Shown here one piece after another: positions 35,413 to 44,561 of a stretch of DNA of 64,000 nucleotides. The position numbers were made by a program, and so were the translations under genes. The notes under the pieces were generated by a model. That model searched no databases and was not told where the DNA came from. It saw only the letters and a list, made by a program, of their open reading frames with translations. Source of the DNA: Acidobacteriota bacterium (GTDB taxonomy: Bacteria > Acidobacteriota > Terriglobia > Acidiferrales > UBA7541). The stretch's first letter is position 1. Each line of letters begins with the position of its first letter. The DNA is taken from positions 86,520 to 150,519 of the forward strand of contig QHYZ01000054.1 in NCBI GenBank assembly GCA_003225295.1, written 5' to 3'.

Positions 35413-36561
35413 ATGACCAGGCGGTGGATGAACCCAGGGCGAAGTTCGATTTGGCGCGCGGCCGCCTACGGCGTTTTCTTGCTGGGTGCGAATTTCACCG
35501 CGGCACAAACGCGTTCGCCGGCGCTGCTGGTGCTGGAGAAAAGCGACCATTCGCTGGCCATTGTCGATCCAGAGAACTTGCAGATCGTGGCGCGCGTGCC
35601 CGCTGGGCCGGATCCGCATGAAATCGTGGCAGCGCCGGATGGAAAACTGGCTTACATTTCGAACTACGGGGGCTTGGACAGCGCTTTGAACACGATCTCG
35701 GTAATCGATCTGGCAGCGCAGAAAGCGTTGCCGCCGATCCATCTCGGCGCGCTGCGCTCCGCGCATGGCTTGGCGTTCGCTGGCGGCAAGCTGTACTTCA
35801 CCGTGGAGACAAACAAGGCCATTGGCCGCTACGATCCTGCCACGCAAAGCATTGATTGGGTTCTCGGGACTGGGCAGGACAGAACGCACATGGTTGTGGT
35901 CTCGGAAAGTCTCGACCGGATTGTCACTTCCAATGTCAGTTCGGGCACCATCAGCATCATCGAGCAGGTTTCTCCGCCCGCCAGCGGCTTCGGTCCCCCG
36001 CCGGGCAGCAATGCTCCGTCGGGTTCCGCGCCTCCTGCCGGCGGACCTCCTGGTGATGGACCTCCCCCCGGGATGGGCCCGCCGCCCGGCGGCCCTCGGA
36101 AAACATGGCGGGTAACTAACGTCCCAGCCGGCCACGGTGCGGAAGGCTTTGACCTGTCGCCCGACAGCAAGGAGATCTGGGCGGCAAACGCGCAGGACGC
36201 CACGGTGACGATCATCAATGCTGCAAGCAAGCGCGTGATCGAAACTCTGCCCATTTCGCTGCCGGGGGCCAACCGGCTGAAGTTCACCCCGGATGGTAAA
36301 CGGGTCTTGATCGCCGGTGGAGGCGGCGCGGCCCCGACGGGCAGCAATCTCGTGGTGCTGGATGCGGCTACCCGGAAAGAGGTTAAGCAGATCAATCTCG
36401 GAGGTGGTGCAGCGGGTATTGTGATGGTCCCCGATCGCTCCCGAGCTTATGTGGCCGTCAGCGGGAAGGACAAGGTCGCCGTCCTGGATTTGAAGAGCCT
36501 GGAAGTCACCGGCTACGTGTCCACGGGGAAGCAACCTGACGGTCTGGCGTGGGTCCGGTGA
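35413..36561 (+). CDS. Secreted YVTN-type beta-propeller protein
   Basis: About 382 residues with a signal peptide (cleavage near FTAAQ) and repeated propeller blades of the YncE/YVTN kind: LAIVDPENLQIVARVPAGPDPHEIVAAPDGKLAYISN, VTIINAASKRVIETL and VAVLDLKSLEVTGYVSTGKQPDGLAWV. A Pro/Gly-rich loop of about 40 residues (around residues 190-230) interrupts the propeller. ATG 35413 has GGAGG close upstream. Function is unknown; such proteins bind ligands or act as extracytoplasmic scaffolds. Confidence 0.82.
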   Translation: MTRRWMNPGRSSIWRAAAYGVFLLGANFTAAQTRSPALLVLEKSDHSLAIVDPENLQIVARVPAGPDPHEIVAAPDGKLAYISNYGGLDSALNTISVIDLAAQKALPPIHLGALRSAHGLAFAGGKLYFTVETNKAIGRYDPATQSIDWVLGTGQDRTHMVVVSESLDRIVTSNVSSGTISIIEQVSPPASGFGPPPGSNAPSGSAPPAGGPPGDGPPPGMGPPPGGPRKTWRVTNVPAGHGAEGFDLSPDSKEIWAANAQDATVTIINAASKRVIETLPISLPGANRLKFTPDGKRVLIAGGGGAAPTGSNLVVLDAATRKEVKQINLGGGAAGIVMVPDRSRAYVAVSGKDKVAVLDLKSLEVTGYVSTGKQPDGLAWVR

Positions 36562-36694
36562 AACTCAGTTCGCGAGGCGGTTCTGCTTTGAACAGGCCGG
36601 CAGTTGACATCGAATCTTTGTTCTGGAAACTTAACAGTATGGTGATTCGATTGCCCTGTGCACGTGGGGATCCGCCCAGCCCCCGAGGGTACTG

Positions 36695-37495
36695 ATGCTT
36701 CCCGGTCTTCGTCTGCGGCAGGTCCGCGAACGACTTGGACTAACCTATCGCGATGTAGAGCGCGCCAGCCATGAATTGGCCGCGCGCCGAGGACGTCCCG
36801 ACTTCATTCTCCACATCAGCAGGCTGGCCGATATTGAAAACCGCGGAGTCGTGCCGGGTCTGCACAAATTGTATACGCTAGCGACCGTTTACCGATTGAA
36901 TCCCCTGGAGCTCTTTCGCTGGTACGATGTGCCCATCGAGGAGTGCTTTCATGATGGCACGTCGTTCGCGGTGCCGCAGACACATCTGATGGCGGCGCCG
37001 ACATCGCTGCGGATACCGATGAAGTTTGACCCGGCGTTCGATCCGCGGCGAACTGAATTCCTATCGCGGATGGTGGAAAAGTGGGGCCACTTTGAGGGTG
37101 TGCTCACCAATAGCAATGGTCATCACATTTACGGGTATATCGGCATGTGCGACAGGCGAATGATGCCCCTGCTGCGTCCTGGGAGCATTGTGCTGGTGGA
37201 TGCGTCCCTACACAAAATCGACGATGGCGATTGGACCACAGAGCATGACCGGCCGATGTACTTCGTGGAGGTGCGCGACGGATACCGTTGCGGGTGGTTC
37301 CATCAGGAAGGCTCGCGGCTGGTGATGCAGCCGCATCCGCTGTCGCATTGTTTTCCGGAGACGTGGCGCGTGCCGGAAGAGGCAGAAATCGTGGGGCGCG
37401 TGACCGGTGTGGTTACGCGGTTGAATGAGCCGGGGAATGTTCCTCCTCGAAGATCTCCAGAAGAGCCCGGAGATTGGAGCAGAAAAGTTCCTTGA
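36695..37495 (+). CDS. HTH transcription regulator with an S24-like domain lacking the catalytic Ser
   Basis: A 266-residue protein. The N-terminal Xre-type helix-turn-helix (LRLRQVRERLGLTYRDVERAS, LADIENRG) is followed from about residue 125 by a LexA/S24-like fold (YIGMCDRRMMPLLRPGSIVLVD). In self-cleaving members this reads GDSMEP; here the Ser is absent, so autocleavage is unlikely and the domain probably serves as a dimer or ligand module. ATG 36695 has GAGG six bases upstream. The 3' end overlaps the convergent gene by 83 bases. Confidence 0.75.
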   Translation: MLPGLRLRQVRERLGLTYRDVERASHELAARRGRPDFILHISRLADIENRGVVPGLHKLYTLATVYRLNPLELFRWYDVPIEECFHDGTSFAVPQTHLMAAPTSLRIPMKFDPAFDPRRTEFLSRMVEKWGHFEGVLTNSNGHHIYGYIGMCDRRMMPLLRPGSIVLVDASLHKIDDGDWTTEHDRPMYFVEVRDGYRCGWFHQEGSRLVMQPHPLSHCFPETWRVPEEAEIVGRVTGVVTRLNEPGNVPPRRSPEEPGDWSRKVP

Positions 37496-37862
37496 GATAG
37501 TCTGGCGCCGCCTCCGGCAGAAAGACCCGGTAGGCTTCCATGCGGCGCCAGTGTGAAACCGCGCCAGGCAATCCACCTTCCATACCCGCGAGGAAGGCCC
37601 GCAAATCCTCCTGCTGGCTAGATAGCGGCGTTTCCAGGATGCGCTCGAAAATCTGTTCATGACAAAGCTGCAAAGCCTGCTGGATGGCTGCGTCCGGATA
37701 AAGGGCAGCCAGGCCAGCATGTTCATATCGGCCGCTGGAGAGGTCCCGCAAGGAAGCCATGTAGGTCAGCCGCGCAAATAGCCCGGGAATGCTGGCCAGG
37801 GTTGTCAGGGTGAAATCCTGAATGACTTTGTGGTTTTGCTGAAGCTGCGTAAGCGTTCTCAT
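37413..37862 (-). CDS. Hypothetical protein
   Basis: About 149 residues from ATG 37862 (MRTLTQLQQNHKVIQDFTLTTL). It is predominantly helical with no membrane segment or known motif (LFARLTYMASLRDLSSGRYEH is a distinctive segment). It converges on the HTH gene and overlaps its last 83 bases. An upstream extension to 37913 has Cys residues but no binding site. Confidence 0.6.
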   Translation of the reverse strand: MRTLTQLQQNHKVIQDFTLTTLASIPGLFARLTYMASLRDLSSGRYEHAGLAALYPDAAIQQALQLCHEQIFERILETPLSSQQEDLRAFLAGMEGGLPGAVSHWRRMEAYRVFLPEAAPDYLKELFCSNLRALLEIFEEEHSPAHSTA

Positions 37863-37954
37863 GCCGCCCCGTGTTCCGCATACGGAACATTTCCAAGCAC
37901 AGCATCCCGCCAAAACTGTCCCTCCTCATGATGGCTCCGAGGAGGGCTCCACCC

Positions 37955-38209
37955 TTGAAGAAAATAATGATTGCAGTGGCAGTTTCTGTGTTGGCCGTTT
38001 TGATGGTACTGCCTGTTGTACGGTTCGTCAACGTTTCAGCCAGCGACCTCGTCACGATCGATCGCACGCTGTATGCCGACGGCGCACCTTGGCCGCCGCG
38101 GCTTGCACCAAAACCACCCTCAGTAAACGTGGATACGCTGGTGGCAGACGGGGGGCCGCTGCCTCCACCGATCCCGCCAACACCTTTGCCGAGCACTGTT
38201 CTAGTCTAA
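37955..38209 (+). CDS. Small secreted proline-rich peptide
   Basis: About 84 residues. TTG 37955 follows GGAGGG by eight bases and gives a typical signal (LKKIMIAVAVSVLAVLMVLPVV). The mature part contains two similar short repeats, LYADGAPWPPRLAPKPP and LVADGGPLPPPIPPTPLP. No known family; the divergent position next to the hypothetical gene suggests a shared promoter region. Confidence 0.5.
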   Translation: MKKIMIAVAVSVLAVLMVLPVVRFVNVSASDLVTIDRTLYADGAPWPPRLAPKPPSVNVDTLVADGGPLPPPIPPTPLPSTVLV

Positions 38210-38330
38210 GGAATCTTTAATGCCCCTTTCGGCCGGAACTGCGTGAGCCGTTCCAGTACTGGCAGGGCTATTCCCAGGCGCATACTGACTATTTACCGCA
38301 CCGTTACACAAGTGTTAGTATGCGCCGGGA

Positions 38331-39119
38331 ATGAATGAGATCGATGCTTTCGACAAGGTGCTTTGGGGACTCAACGTTTGCCTGCAAGCCAGACTCTTGG
38401 TGCTGCTCCTCAACCGCAAGAACCATCGCATATTCCCATTCCTCTTCGTGTACCTGCTTATTGCATTCCTGCAAAACGTTGTCACCATGGCGAGCTACAG
38501 GATCTGGGCGTTCTCCTCGTCGAATGCCGTGAGGATTGCATGGGGGACGCAAGGACTGGTGATTCTTGGGCGGGCGCTGGCCGTTGCGGAGATTAGCCGG
38601 CGAGTGCTGGAAAGCTATCGAGGCATCTGGGCGCTGGCCTGGCGCATGCTTGTCGGAAGCGCCGTCCTCGTGTTGTTGTATTCCTTGGCCGTTGCCAGCT
38701 TTGAATGGCGGTTACTCGTGTTGAACGCGGACCGGGGCCTCGAACTGACGATGACTGTCGTCCTGGTGACGCTCTTTCTGTTTGCGCGTTACTACGAGGT
38801 AACCATAGAGCCCGCAGTCCGCTCGCTGGCGATCGGCTTCTTCCTTTATTCATGCTTTGCCGTGCTCAACGATACGATTCTAGAGAGTTGGAGGAATCGC
38901 TATGCAACACACTGGAATCTGGCCGGCATGTTGGCGTACTTGGCGAGCCTGCTACTTTGGAATTGGGCCGTTCGTGAATGGCAACCCGAGATCACTCTTG
39001 GACCTGCCCTGCTTTCCCAGGGTGTTTACCAGACCCTGGCGCCGGAGATCAACCTCCGCCTGAAGCTCCTAAACGAACACCTGAATCAAATTCTGGGCCC
39101 GGAGGCCAAGAGACCGTGA
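38331..39119 (+). CDS. Multi-helix membrane protein of unknown function
   Basis: A 262-residue protein with about seven predicted membrane helices and a charged C terminus (INLRLKLLNEHLNQILGPEAKRP). I do not recognise the family. It overlaps the start of the next gene by four bases (GTGA), so the two are co-translated. Confidence 0.7.
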   Translation: MNEIDAFDKVLWGLNVCLQARLLVLLLNRKNHRIFPFLFVYLLIAFLQNVVTMASYRIWAFSSSNAVRIAWGTQGLVILGRALAVAEISRRVLESYRGIWALAWRMLVGSAVLVLLYSLAVASFEWRLLVLNADRGLELTMTVVLVTLFLFARYYEVTIEPAVRSLAIGFFLYSCFAVLNDTILESWRNRYATHWNLAGMLAYLASLLLWNWAVREWQPEITLGPALLSQGVYQTLAPEINLRLKLLNEHLNQILGPEAKRP

Positions 39120-39694
39120 GCCTGCTTTTCTATCTCTTCTCGGGACTGATCGCGCTGCTGCTCATCCTCTTTGTTTGGTCGGTTCGAAGCACCAGGAGGC
39201 GCGTGCCACCCTCCACGCGCGCGGAAATCCCCGACGACGACGGCCGCAGACACATGACGTACTTGTCGCAGATCCGGCAAGCACTCGCCGCGACAGATTA
39301 CGAATTCCTCTCCAAGAGAGCCTCGAAAGAAATGGTGCGGCGGGTCCGTCGGGAGCGTCAGAGTGTCGCGCTCGGCTATCTGGCTGCATTGCGGAGGGAT
39401 TTCCAGAGTCTATTGCGGATGGCCAGGGTGATTGCCGCGATGTCTCCACAGGTGGCTGCAGTACACGAGCTCGAAAGGCTTCGTCTGACGGCAAAGTTTG
39501 TATGGCAATACGAGGTGATTCGATGGAAGCTGTTGGCGGGCTTGGCCCCGGTGCCGCAATTGGACGGTTTGAGTAATCTGGTCAGCGGACTAAGCGTTCG
39601 AATGGAAAAGGCCATGAACGAGCTCGGGGAGCGCGCCGCGGCTGCGGCAGAGTTGGCTTCATCGGTGAATCGCCGCAGTCTGGACGTTACTTAG
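39116..39694 (+). CDS. Hypothetical protein with one N-terminal membrane helix
   Basis: About 192 residues: an N-terminal helix (SLLFYLFSGLIALLLILFVW), a basic linker and a long helical cytoplasmic part. GTG 39116 overlaps the previous stop. Its last 36 bases overlap the convergent sensor kinase gene. It probably acts with the membrane protein encoded just upstream. Confidence 0.65.
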   Translation: MSLLFYLFSGLIALLLILFVWSVRSTRRRVPPSTRAEIPDDDGRRHMTYLSQIRQALAATDYEFLSKRASKEMVRRVRRERQSVALGYLAALRRDFQSLLRMARVIAAMSPQVAAVHELERLRLTAKFVWQYEVIRWKLLAGLAPVPQLDGLSNLVSGLSVRMEKAMNELGERAAAAAELASSVNRRSLDVT

Positions 39695-42600
39695 CAGCAA
39701 GTCCTTCACCGCCGCCAGGAGATCGGTGGCGTTGAGTGGTTTCTGGAGAACCTGACGGCCATCTCCGGCAAAAGGCGCGCCTCGGTCTGCAGACGGCGCG
39801 ACGGCGCACATCCAGATCAAATTGCGACTGAGCGCGGGCTTATGCTGGGCCAGCCATTCGCCCAGGCCGTTTCCGCTCGCGCCATCGGAACTCTGAAGAT
39901 CCGCGACGATCAGATCGAAGTCTTCTTGTTCCAGCAAGACGCAGGCTTGACGAGTATCTTTTGCCGTCCATACACGATGATCGCCGCCTCGCAGAATGGT
40001 TCCGACGGCTTCCAACACGGAATCATCGTGATCCACTAGGAGGATTCGTCCATCCCTTCCTAAGATGGTGCTTTGCCACGGTGTAAAGGGCGCGGGAGAA
40101 GCCTCTGGTTGACGGGGCAACTCGATGGTAAAAGACGCGCCACGGGCCGGGATATTCCTTACCCGAATGATTCCCCCATGTTCCGTGATGATTCCATAGC
40201 AAATGCTCAGACCGAGACCCGTTCCTTTGCCGACAGGTTTGGTAGTGTAGAAGGGATCGAAAACCCGAGAGGCGTCTTTCACCCCGGGTCCGCTGTCGGT
40301 GAACTCAATCGAGAACCGGTCACCATTAAGCCCCGTGCGCACCCACAGATCGCCTTCAGTCGAATGTTCCAGGATAGCGTCAACCGCGTTGTTCACCATA
40401 TTTAGAAAAACCTGCTGCAGCTGGTGTGGATCGGCGGAGATGACGGGTAAATTCTCCGCAAGGTCCAGATGGATGCGGATGTTGTGCATACGCAAATCGT
40501 AGTCACGCAGCGCCAGCGTCTCCTCGAGGGCTTGGTTGATCTGCACGGGAACACGCTCAGGCTTATGCTGGCGGCCGAAGCTAAGTAGATTCTGCACGAT
40601 GCGGTGCGTGCGTTGTGCCTGCTTGTAAAGTTTGTCGGCGTATTCCATGCCCTGCTGTCCCATTTGTCCGCTGGAGGTCAACAATTGGCTGTAACCGAGG
40701 ATGGCGGTAAGCGGGTTGTTCAGTTCGTGCGCGACCCCGGAGATCAACTGCCCGACCGCCGCCAGCTTCTCGCTGTGGAGCAACTGCTCCTGGGTGCGGC
40801 GCAGATTTTCGTAGGCCTGGCGAGTCTGCTCATAGAGAATCGAGCGCTCGATAGCGCTGGAAATCTGGCTGCCGACGGCGATGAGCAGGTTCACGTCGGC
40901 CGCGGAGAACTCCCTAGGCGTGCGGCTGCCGACGACCAGACCTCCGATAACGTGGTCTTTGGACCACAAGACGACCACGTATGCGGCAGCAATCTCCTCT
41001 TTTAGCTGGACGTCGCGGAAAATCGGCGGCAGTGACAAACCCTGGGCGGAGAGAAACGTCGCGCGCACAGATTTGATATGCTGCATCAGCTCCGGGTTCA
41101 GGGAGACGGGCGGAAAGTGCGTTGCGAATTCTGAACGATGGCCAACGGCAGCGATGCGCCGCAACTGCGCGCCCTCCTGATCGAACAGATACAGCGAGGT
41201 GGCATCCAAATTGAAAAGCTCGGCCATCTGACGCAGCGTGCGGTGCAGGGAATCGCTCAGGTCCATCGATTCCGTCAGCGTCTGGGCGATCGAATTTAAT
41301 ACCATGAGCTCCCGGTTGCGGCGCCGGATTTCGCATTCGGCCTGCTTCCGTTCGGTAATGTCGAGCAAGAAACCCTGATACGCGGTCACGTTGCCGGCGG
41401 CATCGCGGACCGCGATGGAAGATTCCAGCATGGTGCGTATCTCGCCATCCTTGCGCCGCATTTCGAATTCGAAATCGGCGACCGCCCCGTGCTGCTGCAA
41501 AAGCTTCGTGAGCCTTTCGCGATCGGATGTATTGGCGTAGAACGCAGCGGGAATGTCGATCCCCAGCAGCTCCTCGCGGTTCTCATAGCCGGTCATTCGA
41601 AGAAGCGCGTCGTTGAAATCCAGGAAACGCCCCAGGGGCGTGGAGATGAACACGCCTTCCTGAACGCTGGAGACCAGGGTACGGTATTTTTCCTCGGCGC
41701 GTTTTCGATCGGTGATGTCCTTCAAGACGTGGACGGTTCCGAGCTGTAGTCCGCTTGGATCTGTAAACGTAGAGTTGGAAGCCAGAAAATACCCGGCCAG
41801 CCAGGGATCAGGCTCGTCGCCTTCCCCACCAACACCCTCGCAGTAAGGGCAACTCTTGTAGGCAGCGTTTTGTACGGGGAGGAGTTCCGTGACGCTGCGG
41901 CCGACAAGAGCTCCGCCCGCACGCCCCAGGAGCTGGCTGAGCCGCTGATTGCTGCGCAGAATGCGCCCTGCGCGATCGTGGACCAGGATGGGATCGCCAA
42001 TGGAATCGAACGTGTATTCCCACTGATGCTGCGCGGCGGTGACTTGTTCAAGCAAGGTCACGTTCTGAAGCGTCAAACCGAGTAAGTTCGCGATGTTGAC
42101 CAGATAGGACAGCTCGTCCGGGTGAAACGGTCCGTGGCGTGTCGAACCGACGGCGATGACGCCCAATGGCCCTTGCTTGCCGGGAAGAGGCAGAGTAACC
42201 AGCGCTTTCAATCCGGCTTCGTCGACCTGCTTCCGAGCCGTGGGATCCCACTCATCTTCGGATTGCAGAAATTCGCATTCTCCTTTCATGACGCGCTGCG
42301 CCCAGGGCTGCATCGCGGAGAGCTTGGCATAGCGAGTCACGTACGACTGGTCGAATCCTACCGAGGCCCGCACCACCAGTTGCGCCGAACTTCCTTCGCC
42401 TTCCTTCAGCCGGACGATGCCGTGCGTGGCGCCGAGACTCTCCACGAGATGCGACAGAACCTGATCAATCACTTCCTGGACGGAAAGCGTCTGCATGCTT
42501 GCGGCTGTCAACAGCGTCAGGCGACGCATCTTGTCATTCAATTCTTCACTTCGAGTGCGCGCCCCCTCGAGGACAACCACCACCATGGCGATTCCCAAGG

Positions 42601-43180
42601 CCACTCCCAGAATATGGTCGAACGCCACGTGCAAGAGGAAAAGCGGACTATCCCTCCAGAGCGGACGGTTCAACCCATGCAGGCCACTCAGTAGGAAAAT
42701 CCCGGCAAGAAGCTGTGCCCCATGACTGCGGCGCGCCAGATCAGACCTCCACATCATCCAGCCAGCAAGCAGGCAAACAACGGTCTCGAAAATCGCAGTT
42801 TCCCAATGAAGAGAAGCTACCTGTTGTGGGCCACGGCGCTCGGTATAGTAGATGGCTACCAGGATCAAGCCCATCAGCGGAACCGGAGACCACCGTCGCC
42901 GCTCCGAGCCTGCCGAGCAGTGCACCACGGCTACCAGGAAGAGAAGCAAGGCGGCGGCCTGCCCCAAGACGCTTGCCGGATTCAATCCCGGGAGCTGACG
43001 AATCAGCAGTGCCACCTCGCACAACGAGGAGAAAGTAAAGCAGCACCATCCGGCAAGCCAAAAACGGAAATAGCCCGCATGATGATCGCGGCGGAAAAGA
43101 AGAAAGAGCACCAGCAGAATGATAAAGGCCGTCGCTTCGAAGAAAGCGATCCCTAGCAGCCCTTGATTCGCCAACACCAT
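39659..43180 (-). CDS. Hybrid sensor histidine kinase (membrane, GAF, PAS, PAS, GAF, kinase, receiver)
   Basis: A 1173-residue kinase. Order seen: about seven membrane helices (1-215); GAF (about 225-385); PAS with a CPYCEG insertion (about 395-500); a second PAS (about 505-625); GAF (about 640-800); HisKA with H-box SGVAHELNNPLTAILGYSQLL; HATPase with NAVDAI, DSGPGVK and GKGTGLGLSICYGI; and a C-terminal receiver (about 1060-1165) with acceptor Asp in IVADLQ and Lys in LQKPL. The HD-GYP response regulator is divergently transcribed from the adjacent promoter region, a plausible partner. Confidence 0.9.
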   Translation of the reverse strand: MVLANQGLLGIAFFEATAFIILLVLFLLFRRDHHAGYFRFWLAGWCCFTFSSLCEVALLIRQLPGLNPASVLGQAAALLLFLVAVVHCSAGSERRRWSPVPLMGLILVAIYYTERRGPQQVASLHWETAIFETVVCLLAGWMMWRSDLARRSHGAQLLAGIFLLSGLHGLNRPLWRDSPLFLLHVAFDHILGVALGIAMVVVVLEGARTRSEELNDKMRRLTLLTAASMQTLSVQEVIDQVLSHLVESLGATHGIVRLKEGEGSSAQLVVRASVGFDQSYVTRYAKLSAMQPWAQRVMKGECEFLQSEDEWDPTARKQVDEAGLKALVTLPLPGKQGPLGVIAVGSTRHGPFHPDELSYLVNIANLLGLTLQNVTLLEQVTAAQHQWEYTFDSIGDPILVHDRAGRILRSNQRLSQLLGRAGGALVGRSVTELLPVQNAAYKSCPYCEGVGGEGDEPDPWLAGYFLASNSTFTDPSGLQLGTVHVLKDITDRKRAEEKYRTLVSSVQEGVFISTPLGRFLDFNDALLRMTGYENREELLGIDIPAAFYANTSDRERLTKLLQQHGAVADFEFEMRRKDGEIRTMLESSIAVRDAAGNVTAYQGFLLDITERKQAECEIRRRNRELMVLNSIAQTLTESMDLSDSLHRTLRQMAELFNLDATSLYLFDQEGAQLRRIAAVGHRSEFATHFPPVSLNPELMQHIKSVRATFLSAQGLSLPPIFRDVQLKEEIAAAYVVVLWSKDHVIGGLVVGSRTPREFSAADVNLLIAVGSQISSAIERSILYEQTRQAYENLRRTQEQLLHSEKLAAVGQLISGVAHELNNPLTAILGYSQLLTSSGQMGQQGMEYADKLYKQAQRTHRIVQNLLSFGRQHKPERVPVQINQALEETLALRDYDLRMHNIRIHLDLAENLPVISADPHQLQQVFLNMVNNAVDAILEHSTEGDLWVRTGLNGDRFSIEFTDSGPGVKDASRVFDPFYTTKPVGKGTGLGLSICYGIITEHGGIIRVRNIPARGASFTIELPRQPEASPAPFTPWQSTILGRDGRILLVDHDDSVLEAVGTILRGGDHRVWTAKDTRQACVLLEQEDFDLIVADLQSSDGASGNGLGEWLAQHKPALSRNLIWMCAVAPSADRGAPFAGDGRQVLQKPLNATDLLAAVKDLLLSNVQTAAIHR

Positions 43181-43366
43181 GCCCCGCCTCCCGGCTGGTA
43201 GTGCCGTCGTTGCGGTACTCGTGCTGCCGCGAAGCTGGACGTGGACGGCGAGAAGCTGTGCGAGATAACCCTATCAATGACGCTAACACGCTATTTTCTT
43301 ACTGGGCAAGGTCGTCCCCATTTGTGTGTGCCGTCACATATAATGGCTAGGGGGGGCCAACCTAAC

Positions 43367-44446
43367 GTGGAGATGGAAAACATTCTGGTCGTGGACGATG
43401 AGGAGGCGATTCGAGAGGTCGTCTCGACCATGCTCGAGTCCAAGGGCTATCGCTGCACGGCCGTGCAGAACGGCCGCGTCGCGCAGGACCAGGTTAAGAA
43501 AGCAACGCCCGATCTTGTCTTGAGCGACATGATCATGCCGGAGATGGACGGGATTCGCTTGCTGGAATGGATGCGGCAATACGACCCGGAAGTGCCGGTC
43601 ATCATGGTCACGGCCATCCACGACATTTCCACGGCGCTCGAAGCCATTCGCCGCGGAGCCTATGACTACATCCTCAAACCGTTCGAAAAGGATCAACTCT
43701 TCTTGGGTGTGGGACGAGCGCTGCAGCACCGCCGGCTGATCATCGAAAACCGTAACTACCAGCGCAACCTGGAACAGCTCGTCGAGGAGCGCACCGCACA
43801 GCTCACCGCCAAGCACGTAGAACTCGAGCAGTCCTACGACGACACGCTGGAGGCCCTGGGAAGCGCCCTGGATTTGAAGGATGCCGAAACGGAAGGACAT
43901 TGCCAGCGGGTCACGGCGTTTTGCATATCGATCGCCAGGTCTGTGCCCGTCCCGGACCAGTATCTGCCCATCCTGGCACGCGCTGCTTTCCTTCACGATA
44001 TCGGCAAGATGGCCATTCCCGATGGTATTCTGCGCAAACCGGGTCCCCTCAACGACGACGAAAAGCAGATTATGCGTAAGCACTGCGAAATTGGCTACAA
44101 CATGCTAATTCGCATTCCCTTTCTACGCGATGCCGCGGAAATCGTCCTCGCGCACCAGGAGTTTTTTGATGGCTCGGGTTACCCCCGCGGTCTGAAGGGC
44201 GAACAGATTCCTCTCGGCGCGCGCATCTTTACCATTGCGGATTCGCTCGACGCCATGATCAGCGACCGTCCCTACCGCAGAGCCTTACCGATGTCTCATG
44301 CCCGGGACGAGATTAAACGCTGCTCCGCGAGCCAGTTCGACCCCGCGGTCGTGGACGTGTTTATGACCATTCCGGAACAGCACTGGCTGGATCTGCGGGA
44401 ACACCTCGGCTCCCCGTTCCGCCTGGCCCATCTGAAGAACCTGTAG
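43367..44446 (+). CDS. Response regulator with HD-GYP domain (c-di-GMP phosphodiesterase)
   Basis: About 359 residues. The receiver (about 1-120) has ILVVDDEEAIR, acceptor Asp in LVLSDMIMPEMDG, and Lys in YILKPFEKDQL. A coiled linker leads to an HD-GYP domain with HDIGKMAIPDGIL, HCEIGYNML, HQEFFDGSGYPRGL and DSLDAMISDRPYR, all metal-ligand motifs intact, so hydrolysis of cyclic di-GMP is expected. The start is GTG 43367 (purine-rich GGGGGG upstream) or ATG 43373; ATG 43343 is in frame without a binding site. Confidence 0.9.
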   Translation: MEMENILVVDDEEAIREVVSTMLESKGYRCTAVQNGRVAQDQVKKATPDLVLSDMIMPEMDGIRLLEWMRQYDPEVPVIMVTAIHDISTALEAIRRGAYDYILKPFEKDQLFLGVGRALQHRRLIIENRNYQRNLEQLVEERTAQLTAKHVELEQSYDDTLEALGSALDLKDAETEGHCQRVTAFCISIARSVPVPDQYLPILARAAFLHDIGKMAIPDGILRKPGPLNDDEKQIMRKHCEIGYNMLIRIPFLRDAAEIVLAHQEFFDGSGYPRGLKGEQIPLGARIFTIADSLDAMISDRPYRRALPMSHARDEIKRCSASQFDPAVVDVFMTIPEQHWLDLREHLGSPFRLAHLKNL

Positions 44447-44561
44447 GCGCACAATGCCTTTCGCGCCCGGCTGCCCGCGCGCGCACTGCGCTCACCAAGG
44501 CCTGAAAGCAAACCTGCCGTTATGTTGCGGCCGGTTCGAGTGTTCACTCCCACCGAACCTG

